Shown: in pieces, positions 25,121 through 34,036 of the stretch
Numbering within the stretch: position 1 is the stretch's first letter
How the letters are laid out: each line of letters starts with the position of its first letter
NCBI RefSeq assembly: GCF_014762705.1
Contig: NZ_JABURL010000015.1
Location: 1 to 64,000 of the forward strand
Direction of reading: 5' to 3'
Source of the DNA: Cyclobacterium sp.
GTDB taxonomy: Bacteria; Bacteroidota; Bacteroidia; Cytophagales; Cyclobacteriaceae
Length of the DNA: 64,000 nucleotides
The notes under the pieces: generated by a model
The model's database searches: none
What the model saw: the letters and a program-made list of their open reading frames with translations, nothing else
Told to the model about the DNA's origin: nothing
Position numbers and translations under genes: made by a program

Positions 25121-26521
25121 CTAAAAGGCGAGAACAGGTCTGCTACCCGCCTGCGCTTGTTCCTTCCCCTGCTTTGCAGGATTTGTCACCATCCGGAAAA
25201 GACCCTCTTCTGCAGTTGGAAGTGATTTGTCCGCCTCAGTTAATGCTTTTCCCTGACCGGAAATCAGCATGCCGTTGATCGCCATCAGCTCCCCTTCCTT
25301 GTCATCCATCAAGAAACTGAAATCGTTGCCCCCTACCCGTATGGAATAATTGACTTCACGGGTAGCTGCAATCAGTTCAATAGCGGAGTATTTTTGAACA
25401 GGTCGTTGGCGCTTCCTGAAGTCAGTCTCCGAGAGGTGTTTTCCGTCAGCCACATGACCAGCTTCCCAAAGCAATTCTCCCTTTGCATTGAATTTGCTCA
25501 GGTAAAAGCCGTTGTAATTCTGCGCTTTAAAGTGAAATGGATTTTTTCCAAAAGATTCTTCCCCTGAAAGCCCGCTGATATAAAAAGCTCCTGTTTGTTC
25601 ATCAAGCGTAAAGCCAAAAAATGCACCTATCCTGTATGCCTTCCCGGAGGGAGCAGGACCAAAGGAAGCATAGCCCAGGTAATTGTAGTCCGTTGCCAGG
25701 ACAAAATTGCGGTCATTGTCATCCACGTGAAAGGAGGGGCGTATGGATTGCTTTCCAGGGGTATAATTCAGCTCAAAATTCCTCATTAAATGACCATCAT
25801 GGTCAAAACTGATTACCTCGCAATGGAGTGTATTTGAAAACAGATCTGCATCTTTCAGAACCATGTACTTTTCCTGACCTACCTGCCCGGCAAAAGTCCA
25901 TAGCGGATTCCACCTGCTGTCGGGAATTTGGGGAAGTTCAACACTGACCTGATCAAAGAAAAGATCCCTGGTGCTGAAACGGTTGAGCAAAAAACTCATT
26001 TTCGGGGCCTTACCCATCCTGAATTTGTCCGGATCCTGATCTGCGGTCAAAAAATACAGATACGCTTTATCCGCAAATACGGCATGCAGCGATTCACCCA
26101 TCAGTTTTTGCTGGTCTTCAAAAGCCAGGGTTCTGATCAACTTGCCTTTACGGATCTGGTGAATGAGTGCTGTTCCCGGTCCTTTTAAGGATGGACTTAT
26201 GGCAAGCACAAAAATCTCCCCGCCATCTGCAGAAGCAATCAGATCAAATTTGGAATTCGCCGATGTTTTAGGAAGTTGAAGCTCCCAAAGTTTTTGCCCA
26301 TTGTTGTGGTATTGCATCAGGGTAAACTGTCCCCTATCACCTGCAAAACCTTCCAGGCTTCCATTTTGATCAAGATCCACTATTTGCCGCTGCACAGCCA
26401 TTTGGTTGACACTGCAAGCATTTTGTCTGGCATCCAACCAGGTACTGCTGATCAAAAGAAAAATCAAAGTAAAAATTACCACCGCCCTCATATGCTGTCT
26501 GTTGAAATAATAATATTTCAA
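25121..26521 (-). CDS. Secreted protein of unknown function, propeller-like
   Basis: A 466-residue protein with an N-terminal hydrophobic signal (VVIFTLIFLLISSTWLDA). The ATG at 26491 inside the first residues (MRAVVIF) is an alternative start. Repeated patterns such as FTLMQYHNNGQKLWELQLP, YLSKFNAKGELLWEAGHVA and VISFDHDGHLMRNFEL look like beta-propeller blades, and DLDQNGSLEG resembles a calcium-binding FG-GAP-type loop. No family is assigned. It is convergent with the DUF1501 gene (45-base gap) and has its own promoter, so it need not belong to the PSD1 system. Confidence 0.7.
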   Translation of the reverse strand: MKYYYFNRQHMRAVVIFTLIFLLISSTWLDARQNACSVNQMAVQRQIVDLDQNGSLEGFAGDRGQFTLMQYHNNGQKLWELQLPKTSANSKFDLIASADGGEIFVLAISPSLKGPGTALIHQIRKGKLIRTLAFEDQQKLMGESLHAVFADKAYLYFLTADQDPDKFRMGKAPKMSFLLNRFSTRDLFFDQVSVELPQIPDSRWNPLWTFAGQVGQEKYMVLKDADLFSNTLHCEVISFDHDGHLMRNFELNYTPGKQSIRPSFHVDDNDRNFVLATDYNYLGYASFGPAPSGKAYRIGAFFGFTLDEQTGAFYISGLSGEESFGKNPFHFKAQNYNGFYLSKFNAKGELLWEAGHVADGKHLSETDFRKRQRPVQKYSAIELIAATREVNYSIRVGGNDFSFLMDDKEGELMAINGMLISGQGKALTEADKSLPTAEEGLFRMVTNPAKQGKEQAQAGSRPVLAF

Positions 26522-26546
26522 ATTACATAATAATTTATTTGAAATA

Positions 26547-26577
26547 CAAATTTATAGGCATAAAAATGATTTACAAA
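26547..26577 (-). promoter_or_regulatory. Bacteroidota-type promoter of the secreted orphan gene
   Basis: On the minus strand TTTG (26577-26574), a 19-base spacer and TAAATTTG (26554-26547) match the -33 TTG / -7 TAnnTTTG consensus exactly. The -7 box ends 25 bases before the ATG at 26521. Confidence 0.6.
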
Positions 26578-26770
26578 ATAAGGTGCTTTCTTCCTGATTG
26601 GGTAGTAGATTTTGTATTTGATGGAGAAAATAAAAAGCAATCAGGTCTTACCTTGGTTTTTATAGGAGAAGTAAATAAAAATATGATTTTTTTTATTTAT
26701 TTTTAATCAGTGCCATAATCAAACTCGAATTGCATGTAATCCTGAAAATCGCTTTAACAAACCAGGTTTA

Positions 26771-28924
26771 ATGTCAGAAATAAGATTGAAAAAAAACTTG
26801 CGGCTTTTTGATGTGTACGCCATCAGCACAGGCGCCATGTTCAGTTCAGGCTTTTTCTTATTGCCAGGACTTGCTGCGGCCATGACTGGTCCTTCGGTAG
26901 TATTGGCCTATCTGGTAGCTGGCTTCATGATGTACCCCACCATGCTCAGTGTAGCTGAATTGGCCACAGCAATGCCGAGGGCCGGAGGGGCGTATTATTT
27001 TATAGACCGGAGTTTGGGTCCCTTATTCGGAACCATAGGTGGCATTGGATCCTGGTTTGCCCTGATATTCAAAAGTGCATTCGCACTCATTGGTATGGGA
27101 GCATATATTGCGCTATTCATTGATGTGCCTATCACGCCCGTGGCCATTGGTCTTACCCTCACTTTTGGGTTCACCAACATCATCGGCTCCAAAGAAGCGG
27201 GTTGGTTGCAAAAAGTATTGGTTGCTACCCTGGTATTGATCTTAACTTTTTATGCCATTCAGGGTTTGACAAGTGTTTTTCAATATGATTTTTTCACCCA
27301 TTTGAGGGAAGAGTATGATGTGTTATTCCTGAATGGAACCACTGGATTTTTTGGTTCCATCGGCCTGGTTTTTGTTTCCTATGCAGGTTTGACCAAAGTC
27401 GCCAGTGTGGCGGAAGAAGTCAGGGATCCTGACAGAAACATTCCTCTGGCCATGATCTATTCGCTGGCAACGGCCACCATTATCTATGTAATCGGTGTTT
27501 TTATCATGGTATCATTACTGGAAAAGGAGGTTTTCTTTTCTGATCTGACACCTGTGGCGACAGCAGGGGAGCTGTTTATGAACTGGTTACCCGGCAAGAC
27601 AGGCCTGATCCTCGTAGTCACTGCAGCCATCGCAGCATTTGCTTCTACTGCAAATGCAGGAATCATGTCTGCTGCCAGGTACCCTCTTGGAATGGCCAGA
27701 GACAAGTTGATTCCAGCCTATTTCGGAAAACTGGGAAAATTCCAAACCCCATTTTATGCAACAGTGGCCACTACAGGACTGATGGTTTTTTTGTTGCTAA
27801 TGTTTAATGTAGAATCCGTCGCCAAAATTGCGAGCACCTTTCAACTCATGCTTTTTGGGTTATTGAATATTTGTGTGATCGTTATGCGTGAGAGCGAATT
27901 GAAAGGTTATGACCCCGGATTCAGGTCACCCTATTATCCCTGGGTACAGATCACCGGCCTTTTGTTTTCCTTGTTTTTGATAATTGAAATGGGTTTCTTA
28001 TCGCTCATTTTTACATTTTTAATCATCGGTGCCAGCATTTTTTGGTACTTCAGCTATGCCAAAGATAAGGTCAAAAGGGAAGGCGCCATGTTTCATGTCT
28101 ACAGCAAACTGGGGCAAAGAAGGTATGATGGCCTTGAAATGGAGCTTTGGAACATGATGAAGGAGAGAGGCCTGAGAGCAGAAGATCCCTACGAAAGGGT
28201 TATCAGCCGGGCCCTGATCCTGGATGCAGGGGCAGAGGAATACGACTACGGGCAATTGTTGGAAAAAGTGTCAGAGCACTTTACCAGGAGGACTGGCCTT
28301 AAAAAGAAAAGTTTGATGAAGGCTTTTCAGGATGAAAAAGAAGAGGGATTGATTGCCATCGGAAAAACCACTGCTTTAAAGCATATTCGCTTTGAGGAAG
28401 ACATTGATTCAGAGGTGGCCATTGCCCGTTTCAAAGAGGGGATTCCGGTTAAGTTCGGGTATTTTGAGTTGTTCAAGGCAAAAAAGAGAAACTGGCACAA
28501 AAAATTACATGCTGTGATTTTTTTAATCAGTTCCAAGAAACATTCCGGCCAACATCTGAGAATGCTGGCCCATCTGGCAGAAATCCTGGACAATGAAAAC
28601 TTTCCCAAAAGATGGCTGGACGCTGAGGATGAAAACGCACTGCGGCAAATCCTGCTTAGGGATGAACGCTTTATCAACATCCTACTTGAGGAGAGTAAGC
28701 CCTCAGGCGTGCTGATCGGAAAGATGATTCAGGAATTACGTCTACCGCAGAAATCTCTGATTACAGTCATCAAAAGACAAGGTAAGATCATTTTTCCACA
28801 TGGCAATTCGGTATTAAAAGCAAAAGATGAATTGTCAATCATAGGAGAAAAGCAGGAAATTGATGAAATTCGCAGCCAATACCAGGATGCTTCCTTTTCA
28901 ACTGAAGAGAAAGCACCTGGATAA
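26771..28924 (+). CDS. APC-family permease fused to PTS EIIA-like and TrkA-C domains
   Basis: A 717-residue inner-membrane protein. Residues about 1-430 form 12 helices of the amino acid/polyamine/cation (APC) permease family (YAISTGAMFSSGFFLLPGLAAA, PRAGGAYYFIDRSLGP). Residues about 490-630 match a PTS EIIA type 2 (fructose/nitrogen) domain. The segment IAIGKTTALKHIRF places His538 where EIIA proteins carry the phosphorylated His, although the usual Pro before it is Lys here. The last about 75 residues look like an RCK/TrkA C-terminal ligand-binding domain (GVLIGKMIQELRLPQKSLI). The fusion suggests transport gated by phosphorylation and by a small ligand. Substrate unknown. The MFS gene follows by 31 bases. 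Confidence 0.82.
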   Translation: MSEIRLKKNLRLFDVYAISTGAMFSSGFFLLPGLAAAMTGPSVVLAYLVAGFMMYPTMLSVAELATAMPRAGGAYYFIDRSLGPLFGTIGGIGSWFALIFKSAFALIGMGAYIALFIDVPITPVAIGLTLTFGFTNIIGSKEAGWLQKVLVATLVLILTFYAIQGLTSVFQYDFFTHLREEYDVLFLNGTTGFFGSIGLVFVSYAGLTKVASVAEEVRDPDRNIPLAMIYSLATATIIYVIGVFIMVSLLEKEVFFSDLTPVATAGELFMNWLPGKTGLILVVTAAIAAFASTANAGIMSAARYPLGMARDKLIPAYFGKLGKFQTPFYATVATTGLMVFLLLMFNVESVAKIASTFQLMLFGLLNICVIVMRESELKGYDPGFRSPYYPWVQITGLLFSLFLIIEMGFLSLIFTFLIIGASIFWYFSYAKDKVKREGAMFHVYSKLGQRRYDGLEMELWNMMKERGLRAEDPYERVISRALILDAGAEEYDYGQLLEKVSEHFTRRTGLKKKSLMKAFQDEKEEGLIAIGKTTALKHIRFEEDIDSEVAIARFKEGIPVKFGYFELFKAKKRNWHKKLHAVIFLISSKKHSGQHLRMLAHLAEILDNENFPKRWLDAEDENALRQILLRDERFINILLEESKPSGVLIGKMIQELRLPQKSLITVIKRQGKIIFPHGNSVLKAKDELSIIGEKQEIDEIRSQYQDASFSTEEKAPG

Positions 28925-28955
28925 GCCTCTTTTTTCCATCTGCAGCTCAGCTTTA

Positions 28956-30122
28956 ATGATTCATGTGAAAGACAAATCCAGCAATAACTGGCTGATTTTA
29001 GGCATTTTGTTGGTGTCTTTTAATCTCCGCCCCTCCATTACCGCCGTAGGTCCCCTGATACCATTTATCAGGGAGGACATGAACCTGTCCAACGGACTGG
29101 CCGGCTTCCTTACTACATTGCCCCTATTGACTTTCGCCACTTTTTCTCTTTTTTCAGCGGCTATAGGCAATCGTTTGGGAAAGGCAAAAGCCATTTTTGT
29201 AGGTTTGCTGGTATTAGGAACGGGTTCTATACTTCGTGTATCTGCCGGGCCTTTTGCACTTTACCTGGGCACTGCCCTTACCGGTATAGGCATTGTTATC
29301 TGCAATGTACTGCTGATTCCGTTGGTGAAATCCAGGATGCCTTCCAAAACCGGAAAAGTGATGGGTATGTTCAGTACCGGTATGTCCTTAATGGCAGCTA
29401 TTGCAACGGCCCTCAGCGTTCCCCTGGCCGTAAATTTAGGTTGGAGAGGATCACTATTGTTTTGGACCATATTTCTTTTTTTGGCCCTGCTTGTCTGGTG
29501 GCCACAATTAAAATTAAACCCCAAACCCTCAGGTCAAAACCAGGAATCGGGAAAATCTGTATGGCGCTCCATTTTGGCCTGGCAGGTGAGTTTGTTTATG
29601 GGAGTGCAGTCGCTGCTCTTCTTTACCCTCATCACCTGGCTTCCCGACATGATGATCGATAGAGGGCTAAGCGCTGCACAGGCAGGCCTGATAGCTTCCA
29701 TGATGCAGATGGTTGGACTGATAGGTACCTTCCTTTCTCCGGTCATTGCCACCAAATTCAGCCAGCAATCCGGAATGGCAGTGGCGATTGGTGTCATTTA
29801 TATTTTAGGTTTCAGCAGTCTCTTCTCTTATGAGATATGGTTGAATGTAATGGGAATAGGTATGGTTGGATTGGGCATGGGAGCCAGCCTCAGCCTGGCC
29901 TATACCCTTATTGCCTTGCGGACCAGGAATGACCTTTACACGTCAGGTCTTTCAGGAATGGCACAATCTTCTGGATATTTTTTGGCAGCATTTGGTCCCA
30001 TGCTGTTTGGCATTGCCTTTGACCTATGGCAAGATTGGAACCTCTTGATTTACCTGATGCTGGGTGCTTCTTTCTTTTTTATGTTCTTTGGGTACTTTGC
30101 AGGTAAAAACCGAACCATCTGA
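28956..30122 (+). CDS. CynX/NimT-family MFS transporter
   Basis: An MFS protein of about 388 residues. The opening NWLILGILLVSFNLRPSITAVGPLIP is typical of the CynX/NimT (cyanate/2-nitroimidazole) transporter family. The substrate is not predictable. The longer frame from 28860 overlaps the end of the permease gene and encodes a non-family N-terminus, so ATG 28956, 31 bases after the permease stop, is chosen. The short gap suggests co-transcription with the upstream permease. Confidence 0.82.
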   Translation: MIHVKDKSSNNWLILGILLVSFNLRPSITAVGPLIPFIREDMNLSNGLAGFLTTLPLLTFATFSLFSAAIGNRLGKAKAIFVGLLVLGTGSILRVSAGPFALYLGTALTGIGIVICNVLLIPLVKSRMPSKTGKVMGMFSTGMSLMAAIATALSVPLAVNLGWRGSLLFWTIFLFLALLVWWPQLKLNPKPSGQNQESGKSVWRSILAWQVSLFMGVQSLLFFTLITWLPDMMIDRGLSAAQAGLIASMMQMVGLIGTFLSPVIATKFSQQSGMAVAIGVIYILGFSSLFSYEIWLNVMGIGMVGLGMGASLSLAYTLIALRTRNDLYTSGLSGMAQSSGYFLAAFGPMLFGIAFDLWQDWNLLIYLMLGASFFFMFFGYFAGKNRTI

Positions 30123-30203
30123 TCTCTTACAAGTATTTACAGATTATGGCCATAAATCTCGAGGATTAATTAATTTTGTGAAGTCTAACAGATCCTAAGA
30201 TAC

Positions 30204-30806
30204 ATGCAGGAATTCTTTGCGTCCTTTGGCATTTCGCAGCCTATTTTCGATTATCTGCTCATGCCTTTATTTATATTTTTAGCCAGGGTAGTAGATGTAT
30301 CCATCAATACCCTGAGAATCATGTTCGTCCTGAACGGCAAAAAGACGGTGGCTCCCGTTCTGGGTTTCTTTGAAGCTCTGATCTGGCTGCTCGCCATCGG
30401 GCAGATTTTTCAAAACATTAACAACCCCATGTCTTATGTTGCCTATGCAGGAGGGTATGCCATGGGAACTTATGTGGGCATGGTGATAGAGGAAAGGCTC
30501 GCCTTAGGGAGGGTACTCGTCAGGATAATTACTCCGGAGCCTTTGCCCGAGTTGGTGGAATACATGAAAGATAAAGAATACCGTTTTACCTCTGTCGGCG
30601 CTGAGGGCAGATATGGCAAAGTGATTTTGATGTTTACTGTTATCAAAAGAGAGTTTTTGCCTGGTTTCATTGGTAAACTGAAAGAGAGCAATGAAAAGGC
30701 ATTCTACACCATTGAGAGTGTGAAAAGAATTTCTGAAGATGATTTGAATGTTATGGAAGATCGGCCCAGATTCACCACCCGGCTCCGAAATCTCATTAGA
30801 AAATAA
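30204..30806 (+). CDS. DUF2179 (UPF0316) membrane protein
   Basis: A 200-residue protein with three or four N-terminal membrane helices (LLMPLFIFLARVVDVSINTLRIMFVLNG is the DUF5698 core) followed by a soluble DUF2179 domain (EYRFTSVGAEGRYGKVILMFTVIKR). DUF2179 occurs in YitT-like and YebE-like membrane proteins and is thought to bind a small ligand. The function is unknown. The length fits the UPF0316 family. It is convergent with mtgA, with only 3 bases between stops. Confidence 0.82.
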   Translation: MQEFFASFGISQPIFDYLLMPLFIFLARVVDVSINTLRIMFVLNGKKTVAPVLGFFEALIWLLAIGQIFQNINNPMSYVAYAGGYAMGTYVGMVIEERLALGRVLVRIITPEPLPELVEYMKDKEYRFTSVGAEGRYGKVILMFTVIKREFLPGFIGKLKESNEKAFYTIESVKRISEDDLNVMEDRPRFTTRLRNLIRK

Positions 30807-30809
30807 GGC

Positions 30810-31514
30810 TCAATTTTTCTCGCTGATTTCCAATTCTCCCAGGTTATTCATGTTTCTGAGGATCCATTTTTGCCTTCCCCTGATATAGCTGGTAGGTTGA
30901 TCCGGGCGCCATCGCAAAGGGTTGGGCAAAACGGCTGCTATCAATGCCGCTTCCTGCCTGCTGAGATCTGCTGCTGCCTTACCAAAATAAAATTGAGCTG
31001 CTGCTTCAGCTCCATAAATGCCATCGCCCATTTCAATGACATTCAGGTAAACCTCCATAATCCTTTCCTTAGACCAGAAAAATTCTATCAGAAAAGTAAA
31101 ATAGGCCTCCAGCCCTTTCCTTAGCCAATTCCGCTGAGGCCATAAAAAGACATTTTTTGCCGTTTGATTGCTAATGGTACTTCCCCCCTTAATCCTTTTA
31201 CCAGCACGGTTTCCCTCAAAAGCCTTTTCTATGGCCTCCCAGTCAAAACCCTGATGTTCCAAAAATTTTTGGTCTTCGGCTGCAATTACCGCCCGATACA
31301 AATGGGGTGAGACCTCATCAAGGTTGACCCAGTCCTTTTTAAACCGAAAATCCCTATTTTCATCGAAGCCCTGCTCTATTGCCCGCAAGCCCATTAAAGG
31401 GGTAAATAAAACAGGAATACTGCCGTAGAAAATTACAGTAAGGATAGAGAAAAGACAAAGTCCAAACAGAATATAAAAGACCCAATGAAATATTTTTTTT
31501 ACCTGTTTTTTCAC
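30810..31514 (-). CDS. mtgA: Monofunctional peptidoglycan glycosyltransferase
   Basis: A GT51 glycosyltransferase that polymerises lipid II into glycan strands at the inner membrane. One membrane helix (VFYILFGLCLFSILTVIFYG) is followed by the GT51 motifs AVIAAEDQKFLEHQGFD (catalytic Glu), KGGSTISNQTAKNVFLW, RNWLRKGLEAYFTFLIE and KERIMEVYLNVIEMGDGIYGAEAAA. No transpeptidase domain is present. The frame is open to an ATG at 31667, but the extra 51 residues are unlike the family, and a promoter-like sequence lies inside them (31559-31592). The GTG at 31514 gives 234 residues, normal for MtgA, and is preferred with moderate confidence. Confidence 0.85.
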   Translation of the reverse strand: MKKQVKKIFHWVFYILFGLCLFSILTVIFYGSIPVLFTPLMGLRAIEQGFDENRDFRFKKDWVNLDEVSPHLYRAVIAAEDQKFLEHQGFDWEAIEKAFEGNRAGKRIKGGSTISNQTAKNVFLWPQRNWLRKGLEAYFTFLIEFFWSKERIMEVYLNVIEMGDGIYGAEAAAQFYFGKAAADLSRQEAALIAAVLPNPLRWRPDQPTSYIRGRQKWILRNMNNLGELEISEKN

Positions 31515-31558
31515 AAAGACGATAGCATTAGTTATTTTATTCCACCATGTAATGTTTA

Positions 31559-31592
31559 CAAAGTTACAGATATGCCTGATCCAAATTTTCAA
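31559..31592 (-). promoter_or_regulatory. Probable promoter of mtgA
   Basis: On the minus strand TTG (31592-31590), a 23-base spacer and TAACTTTG (31566-31559) fit the Bacteroidota promoter consensus. It lies about 45 bases upstream of the GTG at 31514 and inside the longer frame from 31667. This supports the shorter protein. Confidence 0.45.
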
Positions 31593-31667
31593 TCCCCACC
31601 AATAAATTTCACCGGATAGGTATTGGAAGGCATATATAAAACCGGTTTTCTGGAAAGCCCATGGCAA

Positions 31668-31985
31668 TCAGATACAAATGTGAATGCCAGAACTTTTCCC
31701 ACTTTAACCCTACCGAAATAAATTCTCTGGGACAATGCAAGCAGTTTATAATTAATAGTAGCCAAAATTCAGGCCTATGGCAAGTTTCTGTTTCATCTCA
31801 ATCCTATTCTTCCCTGAACTATCCCTGAAGGTGGTATTTTCATTCTTAAAAAAACCCATCACCCTGTCTGTAAAAGACAGGGGATGGGTGTTGGTCAAAC
31901 ATAGGGGTTTGAATACCGTTTGGATCAAGAAACAGGTTCACCGATCGATCAATTATCAAAAAGATGGGCCTACCGGGGCAACTGA
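31668..31985. other. Spacer between hflX and mtgA
   Basis: About 320 bases with no gene. It contains the hflX terminator hairpin (31847-31889). The rest is unremarkable AT-rich sequence. Confidence 0.6.
31847..31889 (-). terminator. Intrinsic terminator downstream of hflX
   Basis: On the minus strand ACCCATCCCCTGTCT and AGACAGGGTGATGGGT form a long stem (one bulged base) followed by seven T. It lies about 95 bases after the hflX stop. Confidence 0.85.
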
Positions 31986-33251
31986 TCATTCTTCCATCCC
32001 AAAACTGCTTAAATCAAAAACTTCGTCTTCCAGATAATGGGGATAGATCTTCTGATGAATTTTTTTCACCTCTGCTGTGATCACCTTCCTGAATTCGTCA
32101 ATATTGGTACCATTGCCCGCAGACATAAAAACAGGTTTTATAGCAGATTTCCTGGTATAGCTTTCCTCAAGTTTTCCAAAATCAATAAAGTTTGCACTTT
32201 CTACCTCAAGTTCAGACATCAGCATCAATTCAGCCTCTGAAGGCATTTTAGGTGCGATATCTATTTTATTAAAGACCATAATCACAGGTTTATCTCCGGC
32301 TCCCATTTCATTCAATGTCTGGTTAACTACCGAAATCTGATCCTGGTACCCGGGATGGGAAAGGTCTACTACATGAACCAAAAGATCTGCCTCCTTGATC
32401 TCTGCAAGCGTTGATTTAAAAGATTCAATGAGATGGGTAGGAAGTTTACGGATAAATCCTACCGTATCGGATATCAGAAATGGAATATTTTCCAAAACAA
32501 CCTTCCTTACGGTAGCATCTACGGTGGCAAATAATTTATTTTCGGCCAGGATATCTGCTTTGGTCAACAGGTTCATGAGCGTACTTTTTCCGACATTGGT
32601 ATATCCCACCAGTGCTACCCTAACGATCCCTTTTCTACCCTTTCTTTGGGTATTTCCCTGTTTTTCAATTTTCTTGAGTTTCCCTTTGAGCAGGTCAATT
32701 TTTTGCCGTATATCCCTTTTATCGGTTTCGATCTCCTTTTCACCGGCTCCACCCCGGGTTGCCGTTCCACCTCTTTGTCTTTCCAGGTGCGTCCACATAC
32801 GGGTCAGCCTTGGCAGCAGGTATTGGTACCGGGCCAGTTCTACCTGGGTCTTTGCCTGGGCGGTTTGGGCCCTGCTCAGAAAGATATCCAGGATAAGCAT
32901 GGACCTGTCGTACACTTTTATTTTGAGCTCATTTTCAAGAATTTTAACCTGAGACGGGCTCAAATCTTCATCAAAAATAGCCATGTCCACGGCAAAATAT
33001 TCAATATAGGATTTGATCTCTTCCAGTTTTCCGGAACCAACAAAAGTCCTTGCATCCGGTTTTTCCATTTTCTGGGTAAAACGATGTATGGCTTTCGCCC
33101 CCAGGGTATCTGTAAGGAAGGCCAGTTCATCCAAATGTTCCTGCACCAATACATCTGACTCATGCTGGTGAATCAGCGCTACCAAAACTGCCGTTTCCTG
33201 TTTGGGCGCCGTATCTGTTAATTTTGCAAGTTTTCTACTGTATTTACTCAT
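31986..33251 (-). CDS. hflX: GTPase HflX
   Basis: A 421-residue ribosome-associated GTPase. The N-terminal HflX domain (GSGKLEEIKSYIEYFAVDMAIFDEDLSPSQ) and the helical linker with RGGTATRGGAGEKEIETDKR are typical. The G domain starts at VALVGYTNVGKSTL (G1), followed by FATVDATVRK (switch I), DTVGFI (G3) and FNKID (G4). HflX splits stalled or heat-damaged 70S ribosomes in other bacteria. The ATG at 33251 fits the family start. It stands alone with its own terminator. A -7-like box TATTTTTG lies on the minus strand at 33316-33309, but no good -33 box is seen. Confidence 0.93.
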   Translation of the reverse strand: MSKYSRKLAKLTDTAPKQETAVLVALIHQHESDVLVQEHLDELAFLTDTLGAKAIHRFTQKMEKPDARTFVGSGKLEEIKSYIEYFAVDMAIFDEDLSPSQVKILENELKIKVYDRSMLILDIFLSRAQTAQAKTQVELARYQYLLPRLTRMWTHLERQRGGTATRGGAGEKEIETDKRDIRQKIDLLKGKLKKIEKQGNTQRKGRKGIVRVALVGYTNVGKSTLMNLLTKADILAENKLFATVDATVRKVVLENIPFLISDTVGFIRKLPTHLIESFKSTLAEIKEADLLVHVVDLSHPGYQDQISVVNQTLNEMGAGDKPVIMVFNKIDIAPKMPSEAELMLMSELEVESANFIDFGKLEESYTRKSAIKPVFMSAGNGTNIDEFRKVITAEVKKIHQKIYPHYLEDEVFDLSSFGMEE

Positions 33252-33484
33252 TCAATGTGATTCATCTTACTTTTAATCCTTTACCAGAAGGATAATAACG
33301 TAAAAGCCCAAAAATAGATTCAAATTCAAAATCATTGGTAAAGTCAATGATGCCGTTTGTTTTCCTTCCATAAGTGATCCATAACTTCAAGGCGATACAT
33401 CTTGTTAAAATTCGTTTGAAATTGATATATTTTCATTACTTATTTGCCAAATTGCAATGTTTTTAGACATCATAATCAGTAAAC

Positions 33485-34036
33485 ATGGAAATCAGGGAAA
33501 CGCCAATCAGCGATGTATATGAAATCTACCCAAAAATTTTTAAAGATCCAAGGGGGTATTTTTTGGAAAGCTACAGGGAGGACCTGTTTGAAGCGCATGG
33601 CATGAACACCAAATGGGTACAGGATAACCAATCTTATTCCACGGCAGGGATCGTCAGGGGATTGCACTTCCAAAGCGGCCACCATGCCCAGGCCAAGTTG
33701 GTGCGTGTGATTTCGGGAAAAGTATTGGATGTGTGTGTAGATTTACGCAAAAATTCCCCTACTTTCGGAAAGGCCCATACTGTGGTTTTGGATGAATCGT
33801 TACAAAACATGCTCTATGTGCCCACTGGTTTTGCCCATGGTTTTGCGGTTTGGGACGACGCCGTCTTTACATACAAGTGCTCCAACCTCTACCATAAAGA
33901 GAGCGAAGGTGGAATCATTTGGAATGATAAACAGTTAAACATAGATTGGGGAGTGGATGATCCGCTTCTGTCAGAAAAGGATCAAAACTGGCCCGATCTG
34001 AAAAAATTTCAAGAAATAAGCAGAGGAGGACTTTAA
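33485..34036 (+). CDS. rfbC: dTDP-4-dehydrorhamnose 3,5-epimerase
   Basis: A 183-residue cupin epimerase of the RmlC family, which epimerises dTDP-4-keto-6-deoxyglucose on the way to dTDP-L-rhamnose for surface polysaccharide. The signature IVRGLHFQ carries the catalytic His (residue 61). VPTGFAHGFAVWDD and FTYKCSNLYHKESEGGIIWND carry the other family motifs, including the tyrosine. The other rml genes are not beside it. Its stop overlaps the start of the PHP phosphatase gene (TAATG), so the two are translationally coupled. Confidence 0.9.
   Translation: MEIRETPISDVYEIYPKIFKDPRGYFLESYREDLFEAHGMNTKWVQDNQSYSTAGIVRGLHFQSGHHAQAKLVRVISGKVLDVCVDLRKNSPTFGKAHTVVLDESLQNMLYVPTGFAHGFAVWDDAVFTYKCSNLYHKESEGGIIWNDKQLNIDWGVDDPLLSEKDQNWPDLKKFQEISRGGL

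Noticed and set aside
28860-28955. Extended N-terminus of the CynX-like transporter
   Set aside because: It would overlap the end of the permease gene by 65 bases and adds non-family residues; ATG 28956 fits the family start.
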